DNA of 64,000 nucleotides from an uncultured Sphingomonadaceae bacterium (GTDB taxonomy: Bacteria > Pseudomonadota > Alphaproteobacteria > Sphingomonadales > Sphingomonadaceae): assembly GCA_938050045.1 (NCBI GenBank), contig CALLJS010000010.1, forward strand, positions 248,001 through 312,000, read 5' to 3'. This document shows, piece after piece, positions 8,919 to 16,252 of the stretch. The position numbers and the translations under genes were made by a program. Under the pieces are notes generated by a model. That model was not told the DNA's origin and did not search any database. It saw nothing but the letters and a program-made list of their open reading frames with translations. Position 1 is the first letter of the stretch. Every line of letters starts with the position of its first letter.

Positions 8919-9980
8919 ATGTCCTATCATGCTAAAAATCTAAGATTAATTAATCAAAAGAACAAGATTAAAGTAATCTTGATTGATGATAGTAAAGTTG
9001 TTTTATCAATATTTGAACGTGTATTAATTGCCAGCGGTTTAATCGAAATTGTTGGAGCCGCTAATAGTGCCAGCGAAGCCCTCGTCTTAATGGATGAAGT
9101 CAGCCCCGATATTATCCTATTAGATGTTGAAATGCCTAATCGATCAGGATTGGATGCTTTGCCCGATATTATTGCTAAATCAGGCGATGCCAGAGTTATC
9201 ATTGTGAGCGCTTTTGTCGATAGCAGCGGCCCATCGGCTATTAAAGCTCTTTCATTAGGCGCTTGTGATACATTGGCTAAACCTGGAAAAGGAGGCGCTA
9301 ATAGTGGATTTTCGCGGCAATTATTGGACAAAATAGTTCGTCTTAGTCGTCATAATAAGCCCGATAATTTTGAACAAAATTCAAACGAAGAGGATATTTA
9401 TGTCCTGCATAAACCAGAAGCAATATGTTTGGGCGCATCGACAGGCGGTATTCCAGCTATTCAGGAGTTTTTAGAGAATCTATCAAAGGATGTCACAGCA
9501 CCAATTTTTATTGCGCAACATCTTCCAGAGGCCTTCATAAGCTATTTTGCTCGCCAATTAAGTTTGGGTGATAGAGATGTTATCGCCATAGATAATCGTA
9601 AGAAAATAGAAAAGAGCAAAATATATCTGGCGTCAGGCAACGGCCATATGGTTATCAAAAAATCATTAAATAACGAATATGCAACGCGATTAGATAGCTA
9701 TAAATCCAGCGATTACACTCCCTCGGTCGATGCGCTTTTCGCTTCAGCAGCAGAAATATATGATTCAAAAGCTTTGGGTCTAATTTTGAGCGGAATGGGC
9801 AAGGATGGCGAAAGAGGAGCGAAATCATTATATGAAAAACAATCCACCGTTTGGGCGCAAGATCAATCGTCTAGCGTTGTTTGGGGGATGCCAGGGAGCG
9901 TTGTCAATAAAGGATGGAGTAGCGCGCAATTAAGCCCTAAAAATATGGCTCGAGCATTGAACAGGATGTTTGAACCATGA
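8919..9980 (+). CDS. cheB: CheB chemoreceptor glutamate methylesterase/deamidase
   Basis: Removes methyl groups from receptor glutamates; activated by CheA phosphorylation. The 353 residues comprise an N-terminal receiver (VILIDDSKVV, phospho-Asp in IILLDVEMPNRSG) and a C-terminal esterase. The esterase triad is visible: Ser in LGASTGGIPAI, His in FIAQHLPEAF, Asp in SGMGKDGERGA. It starts 9 bp after cheY and overlaps cheR by 4 bp (ATGA). Confidence 0.95.
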   Translation: MSYHAKNLRLINQKNKIKVILIDDSKVVLSIFERVLIASGLIEIVGAANSASEALVLMDEVSPDIILLDVEMPNRSGLDALPDIIAKSGDARVIIVSAFVDSSGPSAIKALSLGACDTLAKPGKGGANSGFSRQLLDKIVRLSRHNKPDNFEQNSNEEDIYVLHKPEAICLGASTGGIPAIQEFLENLSKDVTAPIFIAQHLPEAFISYFARQLSLGDRDVIAIDNRKKIEKSKIYLASGNGHMVIKKSLNNEYATRLDSYKSSDYTPSVDALFASAAEIYDSKALGLILSGMGKDGERGAKSLYEKQSTVWAQDQSSSVVWGMPGSVVNKGWSSAQLSPKNMARALNRMFEP

Positions 9981-10804
9981 ATATCCATTCTAGCAAAAGA
10001 TCACTCGAAATATTGTCCAATTTATTAGAAGAACGGACAGGACAAACTCTCTCTTCGGAGAGATATTGGCGCATACAAACTTCTTTGCAGTCGATCATGA
10101 AAGAATATAATATTCCAGATATTGACTCATTGGTTTCGGAGATATTGTCAAACATGAATAGAAGCCTCGAAACCGATTGTTTGGAAGCAATTTTGAATAA
10201 TGAGAGTTGTTTTTTCAGGGATCAAGCTAGCTTTGCGCTTTTAACTGGCCCCGTTTTGGACGCCATAAAAGCGAATAAAGAAAAAGAAAAAAATATTCGT
10301 ATCTGGTCTTCTGCATGTTCGTTCGGGCAAGAATCTATTTCTTTAGCAATTGCATTATCGGAAAATTCTCAAAAATGGAGTGGTTGGAATATTGATATAT
10401 TGAGCACTGATGTTTCCAACCATGCCATTAGCCGTGCAAAAAAAGGACGATATAATCATTTTGAAGTCCAAAGAGGATTACCCATTGGATTATTAGTTAA
10501 ATATTTCAAACAGGTCGACCAAGATTGGCAGATCGATCAAAAAATATTGGATATGATCCACTATCGCAATTATAATTTAGTCAATAATGATATATTTGTT
10601 GGCAAATTTGACCTTATCTTATGCCGCAACATGCTAATGTATTTAAGCGAAGATAATAAAATAAAAGCATTTCAAAATATTGAAAAAGCATTATATCCGA
10701 ATGCTTATCTGATGATGGGTTCTGCCGAAACCATTGGTGAGTATAGCAATAAGTTAGAGCCTTGTCAGGATTTTAGAGGTTTTTATAAACGCAATCTTAT
10801 GTGA
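9977..10804 (+). CDS. cheR: CheR chemoreceptor glutamate O-methyltransferase
   Basis: SAM-dependent methylation of chemoreceptors. The 275-residue protein has an N-terminal helical domain. The conserved NNESCFFRD block follows, then the SAM-binding IRIWSSACSFGQESISLA and the late motif FDLILCRNMLMYLS. The start overlaps the cheB stop by 4 bp. It is the last gene of the che cluster; no cheD or flagellar gene follows. Confidence 0.95.
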   Translation: MNIHSSKRSLEILSNLLEERTGQTLSSERYWRIQTSLQSIMKEYNIPDIDSLVSEILSNMNRSLETDCLEAILNNESCFFRDQASFALLTGPVLDAIKANKEKEKNIRIWSSACSFGQESISLAIALSENSQKWSGWNIDILSTDVSNHAISRAKKGRYNHFEVQRGLPIGLLVKYFKQVDQDWQIDQKILDMIHYRNYNLVNNDIFVGKFDLILCRNMLMYLSEDNKIKAFQNIEKALYPNAYLMMGSAETIGEYSNKLEPCQDFRGFYKRNLM

Positions 10805-10862
10805 ATGCACATATTTCCCTTATCATATTGGCATTTTTTTATATATAGATTAATGCTCTTGC

Positions 10863-11534
10863 ATGATCTGGACTCCTTCACCAAATTTTGGCACGCGCAA
10901 GCGTCCTATAACTCTGTTGGTTATGCATTATACAGGGATGCGCGATGGCCCCTCTGCGATAAATTGGCTCGCCAATCCTAAATCGGGCGTCTCTGCACAT
11001 TATGTCGTTGAAGAAGATGGTCAAATTATTCATATGGTGAAAGAGGAAAACCGCGCCCATCATGCTGGACACTCATATTGGCGCGGTATCACAGACGTTA
11101 ATAGCGCAAGCATTGGCATAGAGATAGTTAATCCAGGGCATGAATGGGGCTATCGTCCATTTCCAAAAGAGCAGATGAAATCGGTTCGGAAATTGACCAA
11201 AAAAATTATTAAACGCCATAATATTGCGCTTCATAATGTCATTGGCCATAGCGATATAGCCCCCGACCGAAAGCAAGACCCTGGCGAATTATTTGACTGG
11301 GATTATCTGGCCAAACATAAATTAGCCATCAAACGGCCCATAAAAAATCTTCTTGATCCTCTTTGGAATGAAGCTAATTTTATCGAAAAACTGCGCCAAT
11401 ATGGCTATGGTAATGCGAACGAAGATAAAATGATAATGGCTTTTCAGCGCCGTTTCCGCCCCAATAAAATCGATGGGGTGATGGATGAGCAATGCCGTTC
11501 AATTTTATATGCATTATTGTTGGAACTTGCCTGA
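10863..11534 (+). CDS. N-acetylmuramoyl-L-alanine amidase, AmpD type
   Basis: Cleaves the bond between N-acetylmuramic acid and L-alanine. The Amidase_2 domain spans about residues 1-150: the first zinc His is in LLVMHYTGM and the later zinc ligands in GHSDIAPDRKQDPGELFDW. A short peptidoglycan-binding-like domain with FQRRFRPNKIDGVMD forms the C-terminus. No signal peptide is evident, consistent with a cytoplasmic AmpD-like recycling role, though the PG-binding tail also fits envelope amidases. Confidence 0.88.
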   Translation: MIWTPSPNFGTRKRPITLLVMHYTGMRDGPSAINWLANPKSGVSAHYVVEEDGQIIHMVKEENRAHHAGHSYWRGITDVNSASIGIEIVNPGHEWGYRPFPKEQMKSVRKLTKKIIKRHNIALHNVIGHSDIAPDRKQDPGELFDWDYLAKHKLAIKRPIKNLLDPLWNEANFIEKLRQYGYGNANEDKMIMAFQRRFRPNKIDGVMDEQCRSILYALLLELA

Positions 11535-11553
11535 AATTCTGTTAAATACTCTC

Positions 11554-11926
11554 TATCAGAGGGTTGGGCGACCGCGTGAAGGCTTGCGTTGGAACGAGGA
11601 AAGTCCGGGCTCCATGGAATAAAACTACCGGTTAATGGCCGGCAAGGGCAACCTTAGGGAAAGTGCAACAGAGAGTAGACCTCATATCCTTGATATGTGA
11701 ATTTGAAAGGGTGCGGTAAGAGCGCACCGCGTGATTGGCAACAATCATGGCATGGTAAACCCTAGTTGGAGCAAAACCAAATAGGAACAACAGAGCCTCG
11801 GTTCAGCTATATTCCAAAGCAGTTGTTCGGGTTGGTTGCTTGAGGATGAGAGTAATTTCATTCCTAGATGAATGGTCGCACAGGCGCATTGCGCTGGACA
11901 GAACCCGGCTTATAAACCCTCTGATA
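11554..11926 (+). ncRNA. rnpB: RNase P RNA, bacterial type A
   Basis: The catalytic RNA that matures tRNA 5' ends. The conserved 5' core GAGGAAAGTCCGGGCTCC is present (about 11596), then GTGCAACAGAGAGTAGACC (about 11662). The 3' core ACAGAACCCGGCTTAT ends the molecule. The ends pair perfectly as helix P1: TATCAGAGGG at 11554-11563 with CCCTCTGATA at 11917-11926. I set the boundaries from this helix, so true ends may differ by a few bases. Confidence 0.95.
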
Positions 11927-11987
11927 ATTTATTCATGCTATCATTCTTTTGTGGCAAAATTGATAGAGGACGTTAATAGAGCAGGCT

Positions 11988-12521
11988 ATGGCTGGAAATA
12001 GACGAAAAGATAATTGGGGCTTTCCGCGTTGGGGAAGCTATGAAGGAGGCCGAGAGGCGCAAACCGTCAAATTATGCGATCGACATAATTGCAACGAAGC
12101 TGGGACATGCCCTGCACCTAAATCGCCTAATAACCCAGATAGATGGATGTTTTGCGAAAAACATGCGGCCGAATATAATCGGGGTTGGGATTATTTCGAA
12201 GGCCTCGACAAAGAAGAGGCAGAAGCAAGAGAAGCCCAAGAAAAAAGCGATTATTCGGGCTATAAAGAAACTGCCCATTATGGATGGATGGGCAGCGGCG
12301 ATGGCAGCCGCAGCCGCGATGAGATGACGGCGCTGGATTTTTTTGATCTTGATAGCGATGCCACAATGGATGACATTAAGTTGGCGTGGCGTAAAATTGC
12401 CAAAGAAACGCATCCTGATGTTAATCCTGGTAATACAGAAGCCGAAACCAAATTTCAGCAAGGGCAGGCGGCTTTCGATGTTCTCAAAATGGCCGAAGAT
12501 CAGCGTGTTTGGAAGGGTTAA
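11988..12521 (+). CDS. J-domain (DnaJ-like) protein with Cys-rich N-terminus
   Basis: A 177-residue protein. Its last ~65 residues form a J domain (ALDFFDLDSDATMDDIKLAW, then KETHPDVNPG with the HPD tripeptide that stimulates DnaK). The N-terminal half has CDRHNC, GTCPAP and WMFCEKHA, a plausible metal-binding cluster, and an SGDGSRSRDEM linker. The partner and client are unknown. It is convergent with sufE, with 3 bp between the stops; a role in Fe-S chemistry like HscB is possible but not shown. Confidence 0.8.
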   Translation: MAGNRRKDNWGFPRWGSYEGGREAQTVKLCDRHNCNEAGTCPAPKSPNNPDRWMFCEKHAAEYNRGWDYFEGLDKEEAEAREAQEKSDYSGYKETAHYGWMGSGDGSRSRDEMTALDFFDLDSDATMDDIKLAWRKIAKETHPDVNPGNTEAETKFQQGQAAFDVLKMAEDQRVWKG

Positions 12522-12524
12522 GCC

Positions 12525-12938
12525 CTAAGAGCTATTATATAAACGCTTTGCTGTTTCTTGGATAAGCGCAATCATATTGGGTATGCCTTGGGTACGGTTA
12601 GATGATAATTGGGCGGTCAAATTAAACGGCGTAAGCTTTTCTTTAATATCAATGTTAATAATCTCCGATGCGCTCTTATTTTCTACTGTCAATAGCACCA
12701 GTGCGATAATGCCTTTGGTGATTGATGCATTGCTATCGGCTAGAAAATTGAGATTGCCATCTTCATTTTGGGTCGGGTAGACCCATACCGATGCGCTGCA
12801 GCCGCGCACGAGCGTCGCATCATTTTTGAGCGCCATTGGCATTTCAGGAAGTTCACGGCCCAAATCGATCAATAAACGGTAGCGATCATCGGCATCGAGA
12901 AAGTCATATTCTTCATATATATCGTCAAATTTGCGCAT
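12525..12938 (-). CDS. sufE: SufE-type sulfur acceptor protein
   Basis: Accepts persulfide sulfur from the cysteine desulfurase SufS for Fe-S cluster assembly. The 137-residue protein has the acceptor cysteine at Cys47 in LVRGCSASVWVYP and the typical N-terminus FDDIYEEYDFLDADDRYRLL. No other suf gene is in the window. CsdE is a close relative and cannot be excluded. Confidence 0.92.
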   Translation of the reverse strand: MRKFDDIYEEYDFLDADDRYRLLIDLGRELPEMPMALKNDATLVRGCSASVWVYPTQNEDGNLNFLADSNASITKGIIALVLLTVENKSASEIINIDIKEKLTPFNLTAQLSSNRTQGIPNMIALIQETAKRLYNSS

Positions 12939-12994
12939 GGCGCGGCATTAGCACTTGAGCTAAGCTTAGTCATTAGCAAAATTAGGAGATAATC

Positions 12995-13240
12995 CTATAT
13001 ATCAATCCCCGCTGCGATAGCTTCTAGCTTGCGCACGCGCTCTTTCAAATCGGCAACTTCGATACGCGACATTGTGGAGGGCGATCTATGAGTATTACCA
13101 TCTTGATACTGATGAAGTTCTGTTCGTTTAAGGTCGATCCATTGATTCCACATGCGAACCACCGTGTAAGCGCTAAGCACCAGAGCAAAAAGGCTTACGC
13201 TGGCGAAGGCGATATAAAAATTGGCGTCTTGGTTCATCAT
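12995..13240 (-). CDS. Small membrane protein with PspC/PspB-like zipper (Psp array, gene 5)
   Basis: The 81-residue product has one N-terminal membrane helix (about residues 8-30). A polar linker follows, then a short coiled coil ADLKERVRKLEAIA. It ends right after the zipper, lacking the L-x-x-E-I-x-x-LR end seen in genes 1-4. It is the last of five tandem small genes downstream of pspABC and the most divergent. An AAGGAG-like site precedes the ATG. The function is not known; membership rests on position, architecture and the shared ERV-x-x-LE core. Confidence 0.75.
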   Translation of the reverse strand: MMNQDANFYIAFASVSLFALVLSAYTVVRMWNQWIDLKRTELHQYQDGNTHRSPSTMSRIEVADLKERVRKLEAIAAGIDI

Positions 13241-13276
13241 AAACTCCTTTCCTATTTTTCACTAATTTGACGCAGA

Positions 13277-13537
13277 TTATGTATTACGCAGGCTTTCAAT
13301 TTCGCGATCAAGGTCAATCGCTTTATTATTGTCGGTAACGATGCGTTCTAAAATTTGTACACGTTCTTTTAAGTCTCTAATTTCTTGACTTTGCTGTATA
13401 TTCTCTTGTGGTAATAATAATTTCTTATCGCCTTTTTTATCCTCAACCATACCATGTTTTGCCAAATGCTTGGTACCAAACACGCTACCAATTGTGACTA
13501 TGATGACGATGGCTACTACCATTTCAAACGGATTCAT
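13277..13537 (-). CDS. Small membrane protein with PspC-like zipper (Psp array, gene 4)
   Basis: The 86-residue product has an N-terminal membrane helix (about residues 5-23) and a basic linker. Its C-terminal heptad segment DLKERVQILERIVTDN is followed by LDREIESLR. The tail matches the PspC C-terminal zipper pattern in spacing and key residues. The gap to gene 3 is 14 bp. Probably co-transcribed from the pspA promoter. I do not recognise it as a named family. Confidence 0.78.
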   Translation of the reverse strand: MNPFEMVVAIVIIVTIGSVFGTKHLAKHGMVEDKKGDKKLLLPQENIQQSQEIRDLKERVQILERIVTDNNKAIDLDREIESLRNT

Positions 13538-13551
13538 GTGGGATTTCCTTA

Positions 13552-13815
13552 TTAATTTAGGGGTTTATCACGCAGGTTTTCAATTTCTTCAGCCAGATGC
13601 GCTGATTTATCGGTCAATAATCTCTCTAACACCTGAACGCGCTGCTCTAATCTGTCGGTTTTAGCGGCATATTGCGCCGCTTTTTCGGCGGTCATTTCGG
13701 ATTGGAGTTTCAACTGCTCTTGTTTATATTTGATGTAGGGCTTTACATATACGCCGCCAAAAACTGCCAACAAGCCGCATGAAATAGCTAATATAGGGAT
13801 TAATAATGGATCCAT
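13552..13815 (-). CDS. Small membrane protein with PspC-like zipper (Psp array, gene 3)
   Basis: The 87-residue product has a membrane helix near residues 4-25 and a charged helical linker (YIKYKQEQLKLQSEM). The C-terminal zipper reads RLEQRVQVLERLLTDK followed by LAEEIENLR. The gap to gene 2 is 10 bp. The zipper is nearly superimposable on gene 4 while the N-terminal half differs, so the shared module is the C-terminal coil. Confidence 0.78.
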   Translation of the reverse strand: MDPLLIPILAISCGLLAVFGGVYVKPYIKYKQEQLKLQSEMTAEKAAQYAAKTDRLEQRVQVLERLLTDKSAHLAEEIENLRDKPLN

Positions 13816-13825
13816 TTTATGTCCT

Positions 13826-14167
13826 TTAATTTACGGGTTGAACGCGCAAGGATTCGATTTCATTTGATAATTTGTGCGTATCATCAACAATGATTTTTTC
13901 GACATTAGCGAGGCGGTTCTTGAGAGAAGCAAGCTCGGAGCGTAATTGCGCATTTTCTTGGTTCAATAATTTCACGCGCTCAGCGGCCTCTTGATCGGTT
14001 TTGGGATATATAGATTGGCCCCATGCGCCATCCAGGGGATAGCCATTTTTGATGCGCAATCTGGTTGTGTAAACCCATCCTGCTATTCCAGCAGCGGCAA
14101 TGGTTAACCCTCCAAATATAAGGGCGGGTATATAGGGTATTACAGTGGTGGCGGCGTCTACGGACAT
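13826..14167 (-). CDS. Small membrane protein with PspC-like zipper (Psp array, gene 2)
   Basis: The longest of the array at 113 residues. A membrane helix spans about residues 10-33, followed by the motif RLRIKNGYPLDGAWG, which is shared with gene 1. A coiled coil (LLNQENAQLRSELASLKNRL) leads into the zipper ANVEKIIVDD and LSNEIESLR. It lies 8 bp from gene 1. Genes 1 and 2 look like a recent duplicate pair within the array. Confidence 0.78.
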   Translation of the reverse strand: MSVDAATTVIPYIPALIFGGLTIAAAGIAGWVYTTRLRIKNGYPLDGAWGQSIYPKTDQEAAERVKLLNQENAQLRSELASLKNRLANVEKIIVDDTHKLSNEIESLRVQPVN

Positions 14168-14175
14168 TATGATTC

Positions 14176-14466
14176 CTATCTTAAATTTTCTATTTCATCA
14201 GAGAGACGCGATGATGAGTCGGTGGCGATACGCTCTAAAACGGCGACACGCTCTTCTAAATGGGTTATTTTTCCCGCTAAATTTTCATTCTCATTGGTGA
14301 GCAATTCAATTTTACGGTCTGTGTCTGGCACAGCGGGATGCGTTTTTCCGCCCCATTCATCTTCTAAGGCATAGCCGTGGCGTGCCCGTAGCCAATTATT
14401 AATCAGCCAACCGCCTGTGGTGATGGCGATGATAGCTATAATAAAAAATCCACTCCCCAAACTCAT
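14176..14466 (-). CDS. Small membrane protein with PspC-like zipper (Psp array, gene 1)
   Basis: The 96-residue product has an N-terminal membrane helix (about residues 5-23), then WLRARHGYALEDEWG, the counterpart of the gene 2 motif. The coiled coil ends in HLEERVAVLERIATDS and LSDEIENLR. It follows pspC by 23 bp and has an AGGAGAA-type ribosome site just before the ATG. Its zipper is closest in form to the PspC tail; the function is inferred only from context. Confidence 0.78.
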   Translation of the reverse strand: MSLGSGFFIIAIIAITTGGWLINNWLRARHGYALEDEWGGKTHPAVPDTDRKIELLTNENENLAGKITHLEERVAVLERIATDSSSRLSDEIENLR

Positions 14467-14489
14467 AATTTTCTCCTAAATTTATTATT

Positions 14490-14870
14490 TTATCGCAAGC
14501 TATCGATTTCATCGGCTAATTGTTTATTGCTGCTAGTGTAGTAAATTTCCAAATCAGCAAGACGATTATCAATTTCTCTGAAATGCGATTTTAATTCACG
14601 GGTTGTCCGAGCAGGGGACTGACGTACGCCTTGCCAAAATTTCTGCTGTTGCGCATCTTCATACAAGTGCAGCGGTTTTTTATCGGCGAGCATAGCGGCG
14701 GCTGCATAGGCTATCACTGTCCATGGAAATCCGCCCATAAATGTTAATATTATAGCACCGAGACGGATCCATGAGGAATTAATTCCAGTATAATCGGCTA
14801 TTCCTGCGCATACGCCTCTCCATTTGGCATTTTGCTTATCTAGGTAAAATTTGGTTCTATCGCTCGCCAT
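14490..14870 (-). CDS. pspC: Phage-shock protein C, envelope stress sensor
   Basis: An inner-membrane protein that, in enterobacteria, works with PspB to release PspF from PspA (family knowledge). The 126-residue protein has the PspC-domain core KWRGVCAGIADYTGINSSWI and a membrane segment (LGAIILTFMGGFPWTVIAYA). A cytoplasmic C-terminal zipper reads RLADLEIYYTSSNKQLADEI. E. coli PspC has the same kind of tail (RLREMERYVTSDTFTL). One base lies between its ATG and the pspB stop, so translation is probably coupled. Confidence 0.93.
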   Translation of the reverse strand: MASDRTKFYLDKQNAKWRGVCAGIADYTGINSSWIRLGAIILTFMGGFPWTVIAYAAAAMLADKKPLHLYEDAQQQKFWQGVRQSPARTTRELKSHFREIDNRLADLEIYYTSSNKQLADEIDSLR

Positions 14871-14871
14871 G

Positions 14872-15162
14872 TTACGTCCTCCCTTTGGTTTTATTATTAA
14901 TATGGGTCACAAATTTCTGCCTATCTTCATTGGCAATTCGGCGCGGTGTCCATTCTGGATTCTCTTGGGCGGTGAGGCGTTCCACCGTTTCAAGACGCTC
15001 TTCGAGACGGCGACTAAGCATATTCATCTCTTCTAAAACGCGCTCATCATCATTGGTCAGCGTTGCTGCGGTTTTCCATTTGGTAACATAATGAAATATC
15101 AACCAAGGCAAACCAATGAACAACATTCCAACAATAACAATGGGAGCAAAAATATCTTCCAT
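14872..15162 (-). CDS. pspB: Phage-shock protein B
   Basis: A small inner-membrane partner of PspC. The 96-residue protein has an N-terminal membrane helix (about residues 5-27) and a coiled coil RRLEERLETVERLTAQENPE, which aligns with the PspB pattern RERIQALESILDAEHPNW. It carries a C-terminal extension of about 25 polar residues beyond the usual PspB end. It lies 3 bp after pspA. Confidence 0.88.
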   Translation of the reverse strand: MEDIFAPIVIVGMLFIGLPWLIFHYVTKWKTAATLTNDDERVLEEMNMLSRRLEERLETVERLTAQENPEWTPRRIANEDRQKFVTHINNKTKGRT

Positions 15163-15165
15163 TTC

Positions 15166-15843
15166 TTAAACTTCCTTCTTTGTATCTAATGCTTTTTTCA
15201 TAGCTTCTAATTCTTCATCAATCTCATCGACCGATTCCAGCGCAGCGATTTCATCGCCAAGGCTTTGCGGGCCTTCATTGCCCATGCCCAATGCTTCGGC
15301 GCGCCCTTCGGTATAATCAACCTCGCGTTCCAATATATCAAAGCGCGAGAATGCTTCTTGCACCTTGTCGCCATTATACATCGTGCGCAATTTAACTCTG
15401 TTTTCCGCGCTTTCTAGCCGAGTCATCAATCCATTTTGACGCGATCGCGCATCGGCCAATTTCTTTTGCAGCATAGAAATATCTTTTTCATTGGCGCTCA
15501 AAGCATCGCTCAATACAGCAACTTCCGCGCTCAACTGAAAATGCATTTCACTGGCTTTACGTTTTTCAACCAATGCGGCTTTTGCCAAATCTTCGCGGCC
15601 TTTGGATAGCGCTAATTGGGCTTTATCTGTCCAATCCTTTTGCAGGTCATCCAATTTTTCAATATGACGGGTTAATTCTTTTTTATCGGCAATAGTTCTA
15701 GCCGCAGAAGCACGAACTTCGACCAATGTTTCTTCCATCTCCAAAATAATCATGCGGATCATTTTGGTGGGATCCTCTGATTTGTCGAGCATATCGGCAA
15801 AGTTGGCGGCGACGATGTCGCGTGTGCGTGAAAATATACCCAT
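15166..15843 (-). CDS. pspA: Phage-shock protein A (PspA/IM30 family)
   Basis: A peripheral membrane protein that stabilises the inner membrane under stress and inhibits PspF. I start it at the ATG at 15843 because MGIFSRTRDIVAANFADMLD is the canonical N-terminus and GGAG stands 7 bases upstream. This gives about 225 residues, almost entirely alpha-helical (family length about 220-230). The frame stays open for another 80 codons upstream to an ATG at 16083, encoding a Ser/Pro/Asn-rich segment unlike PspA. That segment is either a real extension or an open leader. Confidence 0.93.
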   Translation of the reverse strand: MGIFSRTRDIVAANFADMLDKSEDPTKMIRMIILEMEETLVEVRASAARTIADKKELTRHIEKLDDLQKDWTDKAQLALSKGREDLAKAALVEKRKASEMHFQLSAEVAVLSDALSANEKDISMLQKKLADARSRQNGLMTRLESAENRVKLRTMYNGDKVQEAFSRFDILEREVDYTEGRAEALGMGNEGPQSLGDEIAALESVDEIDEELEAMKKALDTKKEV

Positions 15844-16138
15844 AGGGAAGCTCCGTTTTGTTTGCAGGTATTGGCGAGAATATTTTATGTCTTTATAGCG
15901 GGGCGCGATCAGAGCCAAGCTTTTTTGAGGGGCTGATAGATTATCAGCCGAGAGAGACTCATTAGGGGGGATAGGCCTTAGCTCCGATCGCACCTCTGGG
16001 CCGCTAAATGAATTTTGAGGCGCATTTGGGGATGCTTCATTATGAGACTCAGAGGAAGTATTGGTTGATATAGTGTTGTTCATTACATTTACTTTCTATC
16101 GCTCCACCCCATATTTTAAGCGAGTTTATCCATATTAT

Positions 16139-16155
16139 ATCAAGAAGCGTGCCAA
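16139..16155 (-). promoter_or_regulatory. Probable sigma-54 (-24/-12) promoter of the psp operon
   Basis: On the minus strand the sequence reads TTGGCACGCTTCTTGAT. It matches the sigma-54 consensus TGGCACG-N4-TTGCW except for GA instead of GC in the -12 element. It lies in the pspA-pspF intergenic region and points towards pspA. PspF is a sigma-54 activator, so position and sequence agree. The predicted start would be near 16127. Confidence 0.8.
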
Positions 16156-16252
16156 GTTATAAAATATTGATTTATATAGTAAAATTATTTTTTGTTAAAT
16201 TTACATATAGTATTTATTGCTAATAATATGAATTTAATGCTAATATTTGGGC

